64,000 nucleotides of DNA from Shewanella sp. 10N.286.48.A6 (GCF_002873135.1 NZ_MCVI01000001.1:129565-193564); one strand, 5' to 3'; counted from the stretch's first letter, positions 26,808-38,361 are shown. Numbers and translations: made by a program. Notes: generated by a model from the letters alone, not told the origin.

Positions 26808-27443
26808 TTAAGATTCAGATTTTGCCAGTACTGCCATGACTGGTTTAAAACTTTTGCGGTGTTCAGCTAATACCCCATGTTGTGCTAATGCTTCAAAATG
26901 GGCTTTAGTTGGGTAACCTTTATGATTGGCAAACCCATATTGTGGATATCTGGCATCAAGCTCAGCCATTTCCCTGTCGCGGGTTACCTTGGCAATAATC
27001 GATGCGGCGCTTATTGCTGCCACCAAGCCATCACCTTTGATAATGGCATGACTAACGATTCCAAACTCTGGACTACGATTCCCATCCACCAACACTCGCT
27101 CTGGGGTAATAGTTAAGCCTTGCACTGCCCGCTGCATAGCCAGCATGGTGGCATGGAGAATGTTAAGTTCATCAATCTCTAATGGGGATGCACGGCCGAC
27201 ACTAATGCATAAGGCTTTTTCACTGATTTCAGTAAATAGCAATTCACGGCGTTTTTCAGTTAATTTTTTTGAGTCATTTAAGCCTGATATCGGATTATTA
27301 GGGTCTAAAATAACTGCTGCGGTAACCACATCACCCACTAATGGGCCTCGGCCAACTTCATCAACACCCGCGACCACGCCGCGGCTAATGTATTCAACTT
27401 GTTCGGGGGTAATACCCTTTATTACTGCAGGAATACGACTCAC
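26808..27443 (-). CDS. rnhB: Ribonuclease HII
   Basis: This 211-residue protein contains the RNase HII signature [20 protein letters not shown] near residue 24, with the first two catalytic acids. GLNDSKKL and LVDGN motifs follow. It removes ribonucleotides and RNA primers from DNA. The start codon is GTG at 27443, with GAGG seven bases ahead. A terminator hairpin separates it from lpxB, so it may have its own promoter together with dnaE. Confidence 0.95.
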   Translation of the reverse strand: MSRIPAVIKGITPEQVEYISRGVVAGVDEVGRGPLVGDVVTAAVILDPNNPISGLNDSKKLTEKRRELLFTEISEKALCISVGRASPLEIDELNILHATMLAMQRAVQGLTITPERVLVDGNRSPEFGIVSHAIIKGDGLVAAISAASIIAKVTRDREMAELDARYPQYGFANHKGYPTKAHFEALAQHGVLAEHRKSFKPVMAVLAKSES

Positions 27444-27463
27444 AAATCACCTCTAAAATTGCC

Positions 27464-27510
27464 ATAAAAAAACCTGCTTGAGCGAATAACATCACTCAAT
27501 CAGGCTTTAA
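27464..27510 (-). terminator. Rho-independent terminator between lpxB and rnhB
   Basis: On the minus strand a stem (CCTGATTGAG with CTCAAGCAGG, one mismatch, 27494-27503 and 27473-27482) is followed by TTTTTTTAT. It lies just after the lpxB stop, which suggests that the lpx operon can end here. Confidence 0.75.
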
Positions 27511-27522
27511 AAATTACTGAGA

Positions 27523-28665
27523 TTAATCGAGTAAGTTAATTACCGCGTCAGCAGCTCTATCGCTGGCATTGCAGCGTAAACTGCGATGAATTTGCTCAAA
27601 CTCTTGCTTAAGCGGCGTAAAATCTGCATTTAACTGCTCAATCACTGCAGCTGAAATATTCTCAGGATTACACTCATCTTGAACAATTTCAGGAATAAGC
27701 TTTTTGCCCGCGAGCAAGTTTGGCAAAGAGTAATGCTCAACTAACATCATGCGTTTAGCAATTTTGTAAGTCAGCGCATTAACCCGATAAGACATCACCA
27801 TAGGCCTTTTAACCAGCATGGCTTCAAGTGCTGCAGTGCCTGATGCTAGTAAAATAGCGTCAGCTGCGGCCATGACTTCCCTTGATTGCCCTTCAATTAA
27901 ATCGATAACCAAATCTGGTGCATACAGCTCAAGGGCGGCAATAAACTGCTCCTTACGGGCCTTATTAACCAGTGGCGTGACAAACTTAATATCTGGATAA
28001 GCTTGCTTAACAATCAGCGCCGCTTTAATAAAAGGTTCAGCTAACTGTTTTAGCTCACCACCGCGAGATCCAGGCAAAATGGCTAAATATTCTGCATTAG
28101 GGTCTAAACCCAGCAGTTTACGGGCAGCTAACTTATCGCTTTCAAGCGGAATATCATCCGCTAAAGTATGACCGACAAAGGTACATGGCACCTGATGTTT
28201 GTCATAAAACGCTTTTTCAAAAGGTAATAACGACAACACCATATTGGTGGCTTTTTCGATTTTGAAAATACGTTTTGGACGCCAAGCCCAGACCGACGGA
28301 CTCACATAATGGACCGTTTTTATGCCTTTATTTTTTAACTTGAGTTCAACCCCAAGGTTAAAATCTGGCGCATCAATACCAATAAAGCAATCAGGTTTTA
28401 CTGCACAAATTTGCTCAATCAAACTGGCGCGCACTTTAAGTAAACGCGGCAGCCTTGCTAACACTTCAACAATCCCCATAACGGCAAGCTCTTCAAACGA
28501 AAAAAAGCTCTCGAAACCAAGAGCCTCCATTTGAGGACCACCAATGCCAATAAAGCGCGCATCTGGGTAGTGTTTTTGTAGCGACTTAATTAAGCCTGCG
28601 CCTAAAATATCGCCGGAGATTTCTCCGGCGACCATAGCAAATATACGAGGGGTATTATTTGTCAT
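27523..28665 (-). CDS. lpxB: Lipid-A-disaccharide synthase
   Basis: About 380 residues. The GT-B enzyme starts with [20 protein letters not shown] and contains [13 protein letters not shown] and LPFEKAFY. It condenses UDP-diacylglucosamine and lipid X on the cytoplasmic face of the inner membrane. ATG at 28665 is the best start; the in-frame TTG six bases upstream would be unusual. It begins 8 bases after the lpxA stop. Confidence 0.96.
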   Translation of the reverse strand: MTNNTPRIFAMVAGEISGDILGAGLIKSLQKHYPDARFIGIGGPQMEALGFESFFSFEELAVMGIVEVLARLPRLLKVRASLIEQICAVKPDCFIGIDAPDFNLGVELKLKNKGIKTVHYVSPSVWAWRPKRIFKIEKATNMVLSLLPFEKAFYDKHQVPCTFVGHTLADDIPLESDKLAARKLLGLDPNAEYLAILPGSRGGELKQLAEPFIKAALIVKQAYPDIKFVTPLVNKARKEQFIAALELYAPDLVIDLIEGQSREVMAAADAILLASGTAALEAMLVKRPMVMSYRVNALTYKIAKRMMLVEHYSLPNLLAGKKLIPEIVQDECNPENISAAVIEQLNADFTPLKQEFEQIHRSLRCNASDRAADAVINLLD

Positions 28666-28673
28666 TATCAATA

Positions 28674-29444
28674 CTATCGAATGATCCCGCGAGATGAACC
28701 ATTAATGAATTCAACCATGCCTTTAACGTATTCATCGGCTTCAGCGTCTTCAGTAATTTCAGCTAATGCTTCTTCAATCGTTAAATTTTTACGATATAGC
28801 GATTTATAGGTACGACGAATAGCATGTTGGGTTTCTTTAGTGAAACCTCGGCGCTTCAAACCTTCAACGTTCAGACCTCTTGGGATAGCTGGGCTACCGG
28901 CTGCCATCACAAATGGCGGCACATCTTGAAAGATGGTTGAAGAGCCTGCAGTAAACGCATGGGCACCAATATGTACAAACTGATGTACACCAGTCATGCC
29001 ACCTAAAATAGCCCAATCACCAACATGTACATGGCCTGCAATAGAAGCATTATTTGCCATGATAATATTGTCACCTAACACACAGTCATGAGCGATATGC
29101 ACATAAGCCATAAGTAGGTTATTTGAACCTATACGGGTTTCACTATTATCTTGAATGGTACCGCGGTGAATAGTCACGTTTTCACGAATGATATTATTAT
29201 CACCCATGATTAAAGTTGTTGGCTCACCAGCATATTTCTTATCTTGGCATTCTTCGCCAATTGAAGAAAACTGGAAGAAACGATTGCCTTTACCAATGAC
29301 ACTTGGGCCTTTGATAACGACATGTGAACTAACCCAAGTATCGTCGCCAATTTCAACGTCAGCGCCAATATAACTCCAAGGGCCAATCGTGACATTGTTA
29401 CCAATTTTTGCGTCTGGGTGAACGAATGCTAACTTATCAATCAC
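28674..29444 (-). CDS. lpxA: UDP-N-acetylglucosamine O-acyltransferase
   Basis: 256 residues from a GTG start, against 262 in E. coli. Hexapeptide repeats form a left-handed beta-helix. The catalytic His lies in [14 protein letters not shown], and HQFVHIGAH and the ending [10 protein letters not shown] fit LpxA. It performs the first acylation step of lipid A. The start GTG at 29444 shares bases with the fabZ stop (GTGA), a four-base overlap that points to coupled translation. The longer frame upstream of this start is not needed, because the family begins at IDKLAFVHP. Confidence 0.95.
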   Translation of the reverse strand: MIDKLAFVHPDAKIGNNVTIGPWSYIGADVEIGDDTWVSSHVVIKGPSVIGKGNRFFQFSSIGEECQDKKYAGEPTTLIMGDNNIIRENVTIHRGTIQDNSETRIGSNNLLMAYVHIAHDCVLGDNIIMANNASIAGHVHVGDWAILGGMTGVHQFVHIGAHAFTAGSSTIFQDVPPFVMAAGSPAIPRGLNVEGLKRRGFTKETQHAIRRTYKSLYRKNLTIEEALAEITEDAEADEYVKGMVEFINGSSRGIIR

Positions 29445-29902
29445 TTGTTGATCTCTCTGCGTGCACACATGATTTCGGCTGAACAGGCTAGCTCGCCATC
29501 GACGAATGCTTGTCCTTCAAATACACCAATTCCTCGGCGCTCTTTAATCATTTTAACGTGGAAATGAATCTGATCACCTGGAGATACCACCCGCTTAAAA
29601 CGTGCTTTATCAATACCAGCAAGTAAATATAAGACATCTGGTGATGGATCTGGACTCATGGTTTTAAATGCAAGCAAACCTGTTGCTTGGGCCATCGCTT
29701 CAATGATTAATACACCAGGCATTACTGGTTTAACTGGGAAGTGACCTTGGAAAAAAGGCTCATTAAAGGTGACATTTTTAATCGCATGTAAAGACTCACC
29801 TACGGTGTAATCTAGAACACGGTCAACTAACAAAAAAGGGTATCTATGAGGAAGATACTGAAGGATCTCTTCAATATCCATGGTATTTAATTGGTTTGAC
29901 AC
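29441..29902 (-). CDS. fabZ: (3R)-hydroxyacyl-ACP dehydratase
   Basis: 153 residues. The hot-dog enzyme starts near [20 protein letters not shown], which carries the catalytic His, and has [19 protein letters not shown] with the active Glu downstream. It dehydrates hydroxyacyl-ACP in fatty acid synthesis and competes with LpxA for substrate. GTG at 29902, preceded by GAGGAA at good spacing, gives a start that matches the family. An upstream ATG at 29923 lacks a better site. Confidence 0.95.
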   Translation of the reverse strand: MSNQLNTMDIEEILQYLPHRYPFLLVDRVLDYTVGESLHAIKNVTFNEPFFQGHFPVKPVMPGVLIIEAMAQATGLLAFKTMSPDPSPDVLYLLAGIDKARFKRVVSPGDQIHFHVKMIKERRGIGVFEGQAFVDGELACSAEIMCARREINK

Positions 29903-29937
29903 GCTAATTCCTCGCAATGGCAATCATGCCATGACTT

Positions 29938-30957
29938 CTAATCTTGTATTTTCTTTTCAATCACTTTGACGCGATTAAATAATTCATCTAAATGACGGAA
30001 ACGAACAGTATTGCGACGCCATGATTTGTTATCCATTGCAATTGTAGCAGATGAATACAAACCTGGTTTACGAATTTCGCTTGTCACATTGGTGCTGCCA
30101 GAGACATGGGTGCCGTCTGCAACCTTCAAATGGCCTGCGATACCGCTACCGCCACCAATAATACAGTACTTACCAAGAGTCGCACTACCGGCTAGGAATG
30201 AGGTTCCTGCAATAGCGGTATTTTGGCCGACAACACAATTATGGGCAATTTGAACTTGGTTATCGATGATAACGCCATCATGAATTTCTGTATGAGATAA
30301 AGCACCACGATCTACTGTGGTATTGGCGCCAATTTCTACATTATCGCCAATTCTTACACCACCAGTTTGTGGGATTTTGATCCAGTTACCGCGCTCGTTC
30401 GCATAGCCAAAGCCATCAGAACCAATCACGCAACCAGAATGAAAAATACATTGCTGACCAACAATCACATCATGATAAAAAGTCACATTGGCTTTTAAAA
30501 TACAGCCAGAACCTATGATAGATTGCTCGCCAATAACACTACCTGCAGCAATTTGTACGTCATTACCAATAATGACATTGGCATCGATGACAACATTAGC
30601 CCCTATAGCGACATTCTCGCCCAGTTGCGCTGAGGCATCGATTTGTGCCGAGGGGTGGATACCTTTGGTAACTTTTGGGGTGGTATCTAAAAGTTGTGCT
30701 ACCCGTGCAAAGCCCACGTATGGGTCTTTTAACACTAAAGCATTGCCGCTGTAATCTTCGGCATCTTTTTCACTCAATAACACCGCACCCGCTTGAGAGG
30801 TCTCAAGCTGGGCACGATATTTACTATTGGCTAAAAAAGAAAGTTGATCTGAGGCGGCATCTTCTAGGGTCGCAACACTGGTGATCACCAAAGTGTCGTC
30901 GCCTTTAACAGATGCGCCTAATAGCTGACCAAGCTCTTTTAAAGTCACGGTTTTCAT
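29938..30957 (-). CDS. lpxD: UDP-3-O-(3-hydroxyacyl)glucosamine N-acyltransferase
   Basis: 339 residues, normal for LpxD. An N-terminal uridine-binding part (residues 1-100) is followed by many hexapeptide repeats, with the catalytic His region IDNQVQIAHNCVVGQNTAIA. A C-terminal helix follows. It carries out the third step of lipid A synthesis in the cytosol. Its ATG overlaps the skp stop by one base (TAATG). Confidence 0.96.
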   Translation of the reverse strand: MKTVTLKELGQLLGASVKGDDTLVITSVATLEDAASDQLSFLANSKYRAQLETSQAGAVLLSEKDAEDYSGNALVLKDPYVGFARVAQLLDTTPKVTKGIHPSAQIDASAQLGENVAIGANVVIDANVIIGNDVQIAAGSVIGEQSIIGSGCILKANVTFYHDVIVGQQCIFHSGCVIGSDGFGYANERGNWIKIPQTGGVRIGDNVEIGANTTVDRGALSHTEIHDGVIIDNQVQIAHNCVVGQNTAIAGTSFLAGSATLGKYCIIGGGSGIAGHLKVADGTHVSGSTNVTSEIRKPGLYSSATIAMDNKSWRRNTVRFRHLDELFNRVKVIEKKIQD

Positions 30958-31463
30958 TAGTTGCCTTTACTTAACGCTTGAACAACTTTATCACTGATAT
31001 CAGCATCTGGCTTAACGTAGATAACTGCACCACGTTGCAATACGATGTCATAAGACTCTTTTGCAGCAATAGTATTAATCGCTTCTTGTACTTTAACTAA
31101 AAGCTTGTTTTGCTCTTCACCTTGACGACGACGCATATCTTCATCAAGTGCTTTGCCTTTTAATTGGAAATCAGACTTTAGTGATTCCATTTCACGTCCA
31201 AGCTCAGTTTTTTGACTTTCGCTCATTAACGCGCCATCACGTTGTTGCTTTTCAACTAATGTACGCATTTGTTCTTGCATTTTTTGTACGTCAGCAACTC
31301 GATCACCAAACTCAGTTTTTAGTGACTGTGAAATTTGTTCACGTTGAGGCAGTTGCTCAAATACTTCGCCCATATCAACCACAGCAATTTTTTCAGCATG
31401 TGCCATCATAGGTGCACTTAAAAATGCCATTGTTACTAACGCGCGATTTAACATCTTTTTCAA
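30957..31463 (-). CDS. skp: Periplasmic chaperone Skp (OmpH family)
   Basis: 168 residues. The signal peptide ends AHA before EKIAVVDMGEVFEQLP, followed by a long alpha-helical hairpin (about 40-125) that forms the tentacles of the trimer. It holds unfolded outer-membrane proteins for delivery to BamA, coded just upstream. The start appears to be TTG at 31463, because AAGGAG lies six bases ahead and this gives a KK-containing signal peptide. An ATG three codons later is the alternative. Confidence 0.93.
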   Translation of the reverse strand: MKKMLNRALVTMAFLSAPMMAHAEKIAVVDMGEVFEQLPQREQISQSLKTEFGDRVADVQKMQEQMRTLVEKQQRDGALMSESQKTELGREMESLKSDFQLKGKALDEDMRRRQGEEQNKLLVKVQEAINTIAAKESYDIVLQRGAVIYVKPDADISDKVVQALSKGN

Positions 31464-31510
31464 AATAGACTCCTTGTTATTATCAGCAAAACTTGCTGAG
31501 TGTATTTGTT

Positions 31511-33994
31511 TTAGAACGTTTTGCCAATGTTGAACGAAAATATCTCTGTTTCATCATCTTCGTACTCTTTAATCGGCCAAGCCAAGCTAAACACCATAGG
31601 TCCCATTGGTGATAACCATTGGACGCTCATACCCCAAGAGGCACGGATCCGACCTGGGTCGCTATAATCTTCCAGTTTGTCAAACTCATCCGCTGGAAGG
31701 TATCTATACGAGTCATAATCAAACTCGGTATCCCATACGTTACCAGCATCAACAAAGAAACTAGTACGTACTGAATTAGAATAAGCCTCATCCAAGAAAG
31801 GCGTTGGAACAATCATTTCCACACTGGCAGTCGCAATGGCATTACCACCAATAGAACGACCAGAACTCACTTGAATTCGGTTAGGATCACCTGGCAGTGT
31901 ACAGCCGTCACCTGATGGATCTGGCGCACATGGCTCACTACCACGATATAAATAGAACGAACGAGGGCCGACAGAATTAGACTTAAAGCCACGTAATGAG
32001 CTACTACCACCTGAGTAATAGTTTTCCCAGAAAGGCAAAATTTGATCATTATCATTAAACTTACCATAACCATTGGCATAACCTAAGCGCGCTCGCGTTA
32101 GTAACACAAAGCTGTGGTTACGGGTTAATGGTAAGTAAAAGTTGGTATCAAAGTCAGTTTTAAAATACTGCAGATCCGACCCTGGAATGGTTGCTTTCGC
32201 ACTTAGGCGCTGCGATGAACCATCTGTTGGGAAGGTGCCGCGGTTTAATGTACTGCGATACCAACCACCATTTATCTCAAAGTTATCAAAGGCTAAATCA
32301 GAATTCGGGTCATCAGACTCACGGTAAACATTATAGAAACGTAATGCTTGTTCGTAAGCAGAGATTTCTGAAATCGCGTTATGACGATAGCCGATACCAC
32401 CATTTAAACGGTTATTTTCGTTTATCGGGAAGCCTGAGTTTACCGCGATGCCATAAGATTTATTCTTATAACGCTCAAGGTTAGCCTCGTTTGCATCAAA
32501 CTCGTTCCAGAAGATACTGCCGCCTAAGCTCACACCATCTTTAGTAAAGTACGGGTCAGTGTAAGAGAAGTTAACGTTCTTAGAATACTTATTGGTATTT
32601 AAGTTAATACCCGCTTGGTTACCCGTACCTAAGAAGTTACTTTGCTGTACACCAAACTGCAGACTTAAGCCTGATTCAGTACCATAACCCACACCGGCGT
32701 TAAATGAACCAGATGGCTGTTCTTTCACATTGAAAGCCACATCCACTAAGTCATCACTGCCAGGTACTTGTACGGTTTCAGTATCAACTGTTTCAAAGTA
32801 ACCTAAACGGTTTAACAATACTTTTGACTGCTCAACTTGAGCTGAGTTTAACCACGCACCTTCCATTTGACGTAGTTCACGACGCATTACTTCATCTTTA
32901 GTAACTGTGTTACCGCTGAAGTTAATTGAGCGCACGTAAACACGTTTACCAGGGTTAACATTAATGTTTAATGCAACCTCTTTGGTTTCGTCATTAATTT
33001 CTGGATATGTTTTAACTTCAGGATAAGCATAACCAAAACGGCCTAAATACTTGCTGTACATTTCTTCGGTGAAGGTAACATCACCACCGTTGTACATATC
33101 GCCTTCTTTGATCGGCAAGATAGCCTTCATCAACTCTTCACGGCCCATTAAATCACCGGTTAAGTTAACTTCAGAGACCTCGTACTTATCACCTTCATCA
33201 ACATTGATGGTGATGTACAAGCCTTTTCTATCAGGGGTCATTGCCACTTGGGTTGATGTTACCGCAAAGCGAATATAACCTTGGTTGTGATAGTAGGTTT
33301 TTACCGTTTCTAAATCAGCTTCAAGCTTTTGCTTTTGATAACGGCGCTCACCAAATAAGTCCCACCAAGCAACGTAATCTTTAAGCTCAAGTAAACCAAT
33401 TAATTCAGAATCTGAAAAAACGGTATTACCCACTACGTTAATTTGGCGAATTTCAGCCGCTAAGCCTTCAGTGAAGTTAAATTTAAGTTCAACACGGTTA
33501 CGAGGTAAGTTAATGACTTCTGCTTCAACTTTCGCGCCGTATTTACCCACACCGTAATAGAAATCTTGCAGGCCTTTTTCGATGCCTGACAACATGGTTC
33601 TATCAAGTGACTCACCGATTTTAATACCTGAGCCGTCTAAGCTTTCTTGTAACTGCTCATCTTTAATATCTTTGTTACCTTCAAAGGTAACAGCACTGAT
33701 AGTGGCACGCTCTTTAACGGAAACAAGCAATACGCCATCTTCATGGCTAACACTGATGGTTTCGAAGTTGGTTGAGGCATACAAGCTTTTAATGGCTTGC
33801 TGTAATTTTACTTGGTCTACCGTATCGCCCACTTTAACGGGCAGGTTTAGCAAGGCAGCACCAAGTGCGACTCGCTGTAAACCATCAATCTGGATGTCGG
33901 TCACTTCAAATGGTTGGAAAGTTTCCGCCATACCATTGCCTGAAAATGACGCGCCGACTAAAATCATCGAGGCAAAAAGTTTATTCAATCTCAT
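31511..33994 (-). CDS. bamA: Outer-membrane protein assembly factor BamA
   Basis: 827 residues. A signal peptide ends near residue 23 (GNGMAETFQPF). Five POTRA domains fill about 24-430, and a 16-strand beta-barrel ends in the expected aromatic (EIFSFNIGKTF). GSSSLRGFKSNSVGPR is the family lid/loop motif with the VRGF-like element. BamA inserts barrel proteins into the outer membrane. It lies between rseP and skp, the order usual for the class. Confidence 0.97.
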   Translation of the reverse strand: MRLNKLFASMILVGASFSGNGMAETFQPFEVTDIQIDGLQRVALGAALLNLPVKVGDTVDQVKLQQAIKSLYASTNFETISVSHEDGVLLVSVKERATISAVTFEGNKDIKDEQLQESLDGSGIKIGESLDRTMLSGIEKGLQDFYYGVGKYGAKVEAEVINLPRNRVELKFNFTEGLAAEIRQINVVGNTVFSDSELIGLLELKDYVAWWDLFGERRYQKQKLEADLETVKTYYHNQGYIRFAVTSTQVAMTPDRKGLYITINVDEGDKYEVSEVNLTGDLMGREELMKAILPIKEGDMYNGGDVTFTEEMYSKYLGRFGYAYPEVKTYPEINDETKEVALNINVNPGKRVYVRSINFSGNTVTKDEVMRRELRQMEGAWLNSAQVEQSKVLLNRLGYFETVDTETVQVPGSDDLVDVAFNVKEQPSGSFNAGVGYGTESGLSLQFGVQQSNFLGTGNQAGINLNTNKYSKNVNFSYTDPYFTKDGVSLGGSIFWNEFDANEANLERYKNKSYGIAVNSGFPINENNRLNGGIGYRHNAISEISAYEQALRFYNVYRESDDPNSDLAFDNFEINGGWYRSTLNRGTFPTDGSSQRLSAKATIPGSDLQYFKTDFDTNFYLPLTRNHSFVLLTRARLGYANGYGKFNDNDQILPFWENYYSGGSSSLRGFKSNSVGPRSFYLYRGSEPCAPDPSGDGCTLPGDPNRIQVSSGRSIGGNAIATASVEMIVPTPFLDEAYSNSVRTSFFVDAGNVWDTEFDYDSYRYLPADEFDKLEDYSDPGRIRASWGMSVQWLSPMGPMVFSLAWPIKEYEDDETEIFSFNIGKTF

Positions 33995-34024
33995 AGAGCA
34001 CTTCTAATTATTTGTGTTCCCTGC

Positions 34025-35395
34025 TCAGAGTCTGGAAAAATCATTAAAGAGTGCAACACTCATCAACAATAACAGCATCGCTGCGCCAAACCTGAATCCT
34101 ATGTCCTGTACCTTCTCCGGTACAGGCTTACCCGTAATCACTTCGATAAAGTAATACAGCAAGTGTCCCCCATCGAGCACTGGCAAAGGCATTAAATTAA
34201 TGATGCCTAAGTTCACACTGATGAGTGCGATAAACCCAAGAAAGTACACAAATCCATAGTCTGCACTGGTACCAGCACCTTGAGCTATAGAAATAGGACC
34301 ACTTAAGTTTTTCACCGACACATCGCCGGTAAACAGTTTTCCAATCATCTTAAAGCTGACAACCACCAGTTGCCATGTTTTATCAGCGGCTGCTGTGAAG
34401 GAATCTACTATGCCATACTCAAGCTGGAAGCGCATACTTTCCGGCCAATCAATTTGAGTAGGACTTACCCCGACCATGCCAATCATTTGGCCTGCAGCAT
34501 TGGTTTGTGCTTGCGGGGTGACATTAAGGGTTAATGCTTGATTATCACGTAATATTTTTAGCTGCACCGTTTTATCGGCAGACTTTTGTATCACATCTAC
34601 AAACGCATTCCAATCGCGGTATGGTTTACCATTGATGGTAGTAATTTCATCGCCAACCTGCATACCAGCATATTCTGCCGCGCTACCTTTGGTGATCAAG
34701 GCTATTATAGGTTCAATGGCTGGGCGATAAATACCTAAACCAATTGCACTAATTGGCGATTCTTTATCGGGGTCAAATGTCCATTGGCTAATATCAAGCG
34801 TATGGGATTGACCAATCTGGGCATCTGTGACGGCCGCATTAAGCGGTGTTAGACTGATCTCTAACGAATCGCCGCCAATATGACTCACTAACGCTAAATT
34901 AACTTCTTCCCAGTTTCTGACTTTTTGACCAGATACCGATAAAATTTGCATTGGCTCTTTAATGCTTATCTGCGCCGCAGGAGTATTGGCTTTGGTGGTA
35001 TCAATAACAGGCTTTAAAGAAGGTACGCCAATGATGTACATAAGGTATAAGGCAACAATGGCGAACAAAAAGTTGGCCATGGGCCCGGCTGCCACAACCG
35101 CAATACGCTGCCAAACGGTTTTTCGATTAAAAGCTTGGTCGAGTAATTCCTCTGGGACTTCTTCTACTCGCTCATCAAGCATTTTGACATAACCGCCAAG
35201 CGGGATCATCGCCACAACGTACTCAGTGCCGTCTTTACCAACCTTGCGCCAAATGGCTTTACCAAAGCCAATAGAAAAACGTTCGACTTTTATGCCGCAA
35301 CGGCGTGCAACCCAAAAATGTCCGTATTCATGAACTGTAATCAAAATACCTAATGCGACAATAAATGACCCTAGGTTCCATAAAAAATCTAACAT
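34025..35395 (-). CDS. rseP: Site-2 zinc metalloprotease RseP
   Basis: 456 residues. The zinc motif HEYGH is in the first membrane helix (about residues 22-26), and LDGGH in the third (near 404). Two PDZ domains lie in the periplasmic loop (about 120-310). RseP cuts anti-sigma RseA and remnant signal peptides within the inner membrane, linking envelope stress to sigma-E. It begins 14 bases after dxr. Confidence 0.96.
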   Translation of the reverse strand: MLDFLWNLGSFIVALGILITVHEYGHFWVARRCGIKVERFSIGFGKAIWRKVGKDGTEYVVAMIPLGGYVKMLDERVEEVPEELLDQAFNRKTVWQRIAVVAAGPMANFLFAIVALYLMYIIGVPSLKPVIDTTKANTPAAQISIKEPMQILSVSGQKVRNWEEVNLALVSHIGGDSLEISLTPLNAAVTDAQIGQSHTLDISQWTFDPDKESPISAIGLGIYRPAIEPIIALITKGSAAEYAGMQVGDEITTINGKPYRDWNAFVDVIQKSADKTVQLKILRDNQALTLNVTPQAQTNAAGQMIGMVGVSPTQIDWPESMRFQLEYGIVDSFTAAADKTWQLVVVSFKMIGKLFTGDVSVKNLSGPISIAQGAGTSADYGFVYFLGFIALISVNLGIINLMPLPVLDGGHLLYYFIEVITGKPVPEKVQDIGFRFGAAMLLLLMSVALFNDFSRL

Positions 35396-35409
35396 TGTTC
35401 TCCTAAGAA

Positions 35410-36600
35410 CTAGTTAATTGATTTAATTGCTTCATGAGCAATAGCACGTGCTTGTGCATCTAACTGTACAATATCTTCAATCGTCGATAACGACGACTGC
35501 GGCACTTTTAATAAACACGCTTCATTAACTTTAGCGATGTCAGTGAACTTGATTTGTTCAGCTAAAAAGGCTGCTACGGCAATTTCGTTAGCGGCGTTAA
35601 GTACTGTTGTCGCCTCTTGCCCTTGCTCACAAGCCTGCATTGCTAAGCCTAAACATGGGAAACGATTGAAGTCAGGTTCACAGAAGCTCAATTCTCGGAC
35701 TTTGAAAAAGTCCAAAGGTTCAACTCCAGCGTTAATTCTTTCAGGAAAAGACATACAATGGGCAATAGGTGTACGCATATCTGGGTTACCCATTTGTGCG
35801 AGCACTGAACCATCTCGATATTGCACCATAGAGTGAATCACACTTTGCGGGTGAATAACCACTTTCAATTGCTCAGCCTTAGTATTGAATAACCAGCGCG
35901 CTTCAATAAACTCAAGACCCTTGTTCATCATGGTGGCTGAATCGACTGAAATTTTAGGTCCCATTGACCAATTAGGGTGATTACACGCTTGTGCTGGCGT
36001 CATGGATTGAAGCGCGGCTAAATCGGCGGTTAAAAATGGGCCACCAGAGCCTGTCAGTAAAATATGCGAAATACCAGATGCGGTTAAATCACAGTGCCCA
36101 AGGTTGGCTTGAATATCGGCAGGTAAGCACTGAAAAATAGCATTATGCTCACTATCGACCGGCAGTAGGGTCGCGCCACTTTGCACTGTAGCCTGCATAA
36201 ACAATTCGCCAGACATGACTAAGGCTTCTTTATTTGCCAGCAATACCCGTTTGCCCGCTTTAACTGCGGCAAAGGTTGAAACAAGACCTGCTGCGCCGAC
36301 AATCGCGGCCATAACCGTATCAACTTCAGAAGCCGTGACAAGACCTAATAACGCATCCTCACCTGTTGTCACCTTAGTGGCAATATTAGCAGGTATACGC
36401 TGCTGCAGCGCCTTAGCTGCAGATTCATCGACCATATGTGCATATACTGGTTTATGCTCGATACATAATGACAACATTTTATCGACGCTGGCATTGGCAA
36501 CGAGACCATAAACCGCATATTGCTGTGGGTTTTGGCTAATAACACTTAACGTACTTGACCCAATGGAGCCAGTAGCGCCTAAAATGACCATATTTTGCAT
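35410..36600 (-). CDS. dxr: 1-deoxy-D-xylulose-5-phosphate reductoisomerase
   Basis: 396 residues. The NADPH-binding start is [30 protein letters not shown] lies in the metal and substrate site, and [21 protein letters not shown] matches the family. It commits carbon to the MEP isoprenoid pathway, which supplies undecaprenyl carrier made by the neighbouring uppS product. Four bases separate it from cdsA. Confidence 0.97.
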   Translation of the reverse strand: MQNMVILGATGSIGSSTLSVISQNPQQYAVYGLVANASVDKMLSLCIEHKPVYAHMVDESAAKALQQRIPANIATKVTTGEDALLGLVTASEVDTVMAAIVGAAGLVSTFAAVKAGKRVLLANKEALVMSGELFMQATVQSGATLLPVDSEHNAIFQCLPADIQANLGHCDLTASGISHILLTGSGGPFLTADLAALQSMTPAQACNHPNWSMGPKISVDSATMMNKGLEFIEARWLFNTKAEQLKVVIHPQSVIHSMVQYRDGSVLAQMGNPDMRTPIAHCMSFPERINAGVEPLDFFKVRELSFCEPDFNRFPCLGLAMQACEQGQEATTVLNAANEIAVAAFLAEQIKFTDIAKVNEACLLKVPQSSLSTIEDIVQLDAQARAIAHEAIKSIN

Positions 36601-36604
36601 TGTA

Positions 36605-37462
36605 TTAAATCCAGAATGCGATGTAGATAAGAGTGAAGATCGGTAGTGCAGCCGTTAAACTGTCCATTCTATCGAGTACTCCACCATGGCCTGGTAAAAT
36701 AGTACCTGAATCTTTTATATCAGCAGCACGTTTAAACATGCTTTCAGATAAATCACCAAAGGCTGAAGCTAAAGCGGTTATCAGCGTAACGGTAATCACT
36801 AAAGCTAATTCTTGTTCTGGTGAGTAATACATCACCCCACATGCGACGACCAAGGTTGCTAATAAGCCACCAATCAAACCTTCAAGGGTTTTATTAGGGC
36901 TAACATTGGGCATCAATTTATGCTTACCAAATGCGCGACCAGCAAAATAAGCACCTGTATCAGCGGCCCAAACAACTAACATGACTAAAAAGACTAAGGT
37001 GCCGCCAAAATAAGGGTCAACATTACTGCTGATTGATTTGAGCGTAATGAGGGCAACAAAACAGGGAATAAGTGTTAGCTGACCAAACATCGACTTCAGC
37101 ATTGGGCTGTTTTTCCATATGCTGTCAGTTTTAGGAAATGAAATAACTAAAAGTGCGCTTAAAAACCACCAAAAAGCACCAATAGCAATAATAGAGACAA
37201 AAATAGGGTGTAATTGGCCTTTAAGCCACATTGCATCCACAGGTACGATAAAGTTTAACGCTAATAAAATAACGGTGACTGTGACGGTAAATGTCCACTG
37301 GGTCACTTTACACTCAGGGTCAATAAAGCTGCCCCACTCTTTTGCGCCGATCATGAATACCGGCACCAAAACCCAAGCAAAATACTCTGCAGGCAGAAAG
37401 AAAATGGCCCCTATAACGAGAGGAAGTAACCATAATACTGTTATAATTCTTTGTTTTAACAA
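36605..37462 (-). CDS. cdsA: Phosphatidate cytidylyltransferase
   Basis: 285 residues with about eight membrane helices. The family signature is seen near the C-terminus ([20 protein letters not shown] followed by GVLDRMDS). It makes CDP-diacylglycerol for all phospholipids at the inner membrane. The start codon is TTG at 37462 with GAGG eight bases ahead. Confidence 0.95.
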   Translation of the reverse strand: MLKQRIITVLWLLPLVIGAIFFLPAEYFAWVLVPVFMIGAKEWGSFIDPECKVTQWTFTVTVTVILLALNFIVPVDAMWLKGQLHPIFVSIIAIGAFWWFLSALLVISFPKTDSIWKNSPMLKSMFGQLTLIPCFVALITLKSISSNVDPYFGGTLVFLVMLVVWAADTGAYFAGRAFGKHKLMPNVSPNKTLEGLIGGLLATLVVACGVMYYSPEQELALVITVTLITALASAFGDLSESMFKRAADIKDSGTILPGHGGVLDRMDSLTAALPIFTLIYIAFWI

Positions 37463-37482
37463 AAGTTTAGCCTCTTAATTCT

Positions 37483-38307
37483 TTATATAGCGCGAATTTC
37501 TTCGATTTGACTGCCTGTCAAACCAAAGCGGCGCTGTCTACTGGCAAATACAGCAAGGGCATCTTTAAACGCTTGCTCATTGAAATCTGGCCATAAGGTG
37601 TCAGTAAAGACTAACTCCGCATATGCAGCCTGCCATAAAATAAAATTACTGATGCGGTAATCACCGCCTGTCCGGATCATCAAATCAACTTCATTTTGTC
37701 CGTGCATGCACAGTTGTTGATTTAATAAATCTTCAGTTAACTCATCGGATGCTAAATCACCTTGGGCGACTTTATCCGCTAACTTTTGTGTCGCTTGTAA
37801 AATATCCCAGCGGCCACCATAGTTAGCAGCAACATTAAGCACTAAACCAGTATTGCCTGCCGTTTTTTGTTGTGCTTCATGGATCTGTTTTTGTAAACGT
37901 GCAGAAAAGCGGCTGATATCACCGATAATATTTAAACGCACTTGATTATTATGCAGTAGTTTGATTTCGCGCTGTAATACAGTGAAAAACAATTCCATCA
38001 GCAAACTGACTTCTTTATCAGGACGACGCCAATTTTCACTGGAAAAAGCAAACAAGGTTAACGACTCGATTTGTAACTGGCTCGCCACACTGACAGCCCG
38101 ACGCACGGCCTTTACACCGGCCTTGTGGCCGAACACTCTTGGTTTACCTTGTTGCTGAGCCCAGCGGCCATTGCCATCCATAATGATGGCAACATGTTTA
38201 GGCAACGACTGTTTAACCACATCAGATAATTGCCCAGGCAATTGCTCTGATGAATCAATATCGGTATCTAATTGTGTTTCTGGCTCAAATCCAACAGTGG
38301 ATGACAT
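37483..38307 (-). CDS. uppS: Undecaprenyl diphosphate synthase
   Basis: 274 residues, about 20 longer than usual because of an acidic N-terminal extension before [18 protein letters not shown]. The extension may be real or the start may lie further in. The catalytic Asp in IMDGN and the C-terminal [20 protein letters not shown] are present. It makes the C55 carrier used by peptidoglycan, O-antigen and the exopolysaccharide enzymes at the left of this window. Confidence 0.95.
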   Translation of the reverse strand: MSSTVGFEPETQLDTDIDSSEQLPGQLSDVVKQSLPKHVAIIMDGNGRWAQQQGKPRVFGHKAGVKAVRRAVSVASQLQIESLTLFAFSSENWRRPDKEVSLLMELFFTVLQREIKLLHNNQVRLNIIGDISRFSARLQKQIHEAQQKTAGNTGLVLNVAANYGGRWDILQATQKLADKVAQGDLASDELTEDLLNQQLCMHGQNEVDLMIRTGGDYRISNFILWQAAYAELVFTDTLWPDFNEQAFKDALAVFASRQRRFGLTGSQIEEIRAI

Positions 38308-38330
38308 CTATTACAACCCTTTCAAATAGA

Positions 38331-38361
38331 CAAACGCCGTGTAGTATAACCTTACACGGCG
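38331..38361 (-). terminator. Stem-loop after frr
   Basis: A 9-bp stem CGCCGTGTA (38335-38343) pairs with TACACGGCG (38353-38361) and is followed on the minus strand by TTTGTC. The U-run is short, so partial read-through into uppS is likely. Confidence 0.6.

Noticed and set aside
28666-28671. Upstream TTG start for lpxB
   Set aside because: It adds only two residues not seen in the family; the ATG at 28665 is the simpler choice.
31464-31510. Hairpin between bamA and skp (TCAGCAA with TTGCTGA)
   Set aside because: It is not followed by a U-run on the minus strand, and skp is expected to be co-transcribed with bamA.
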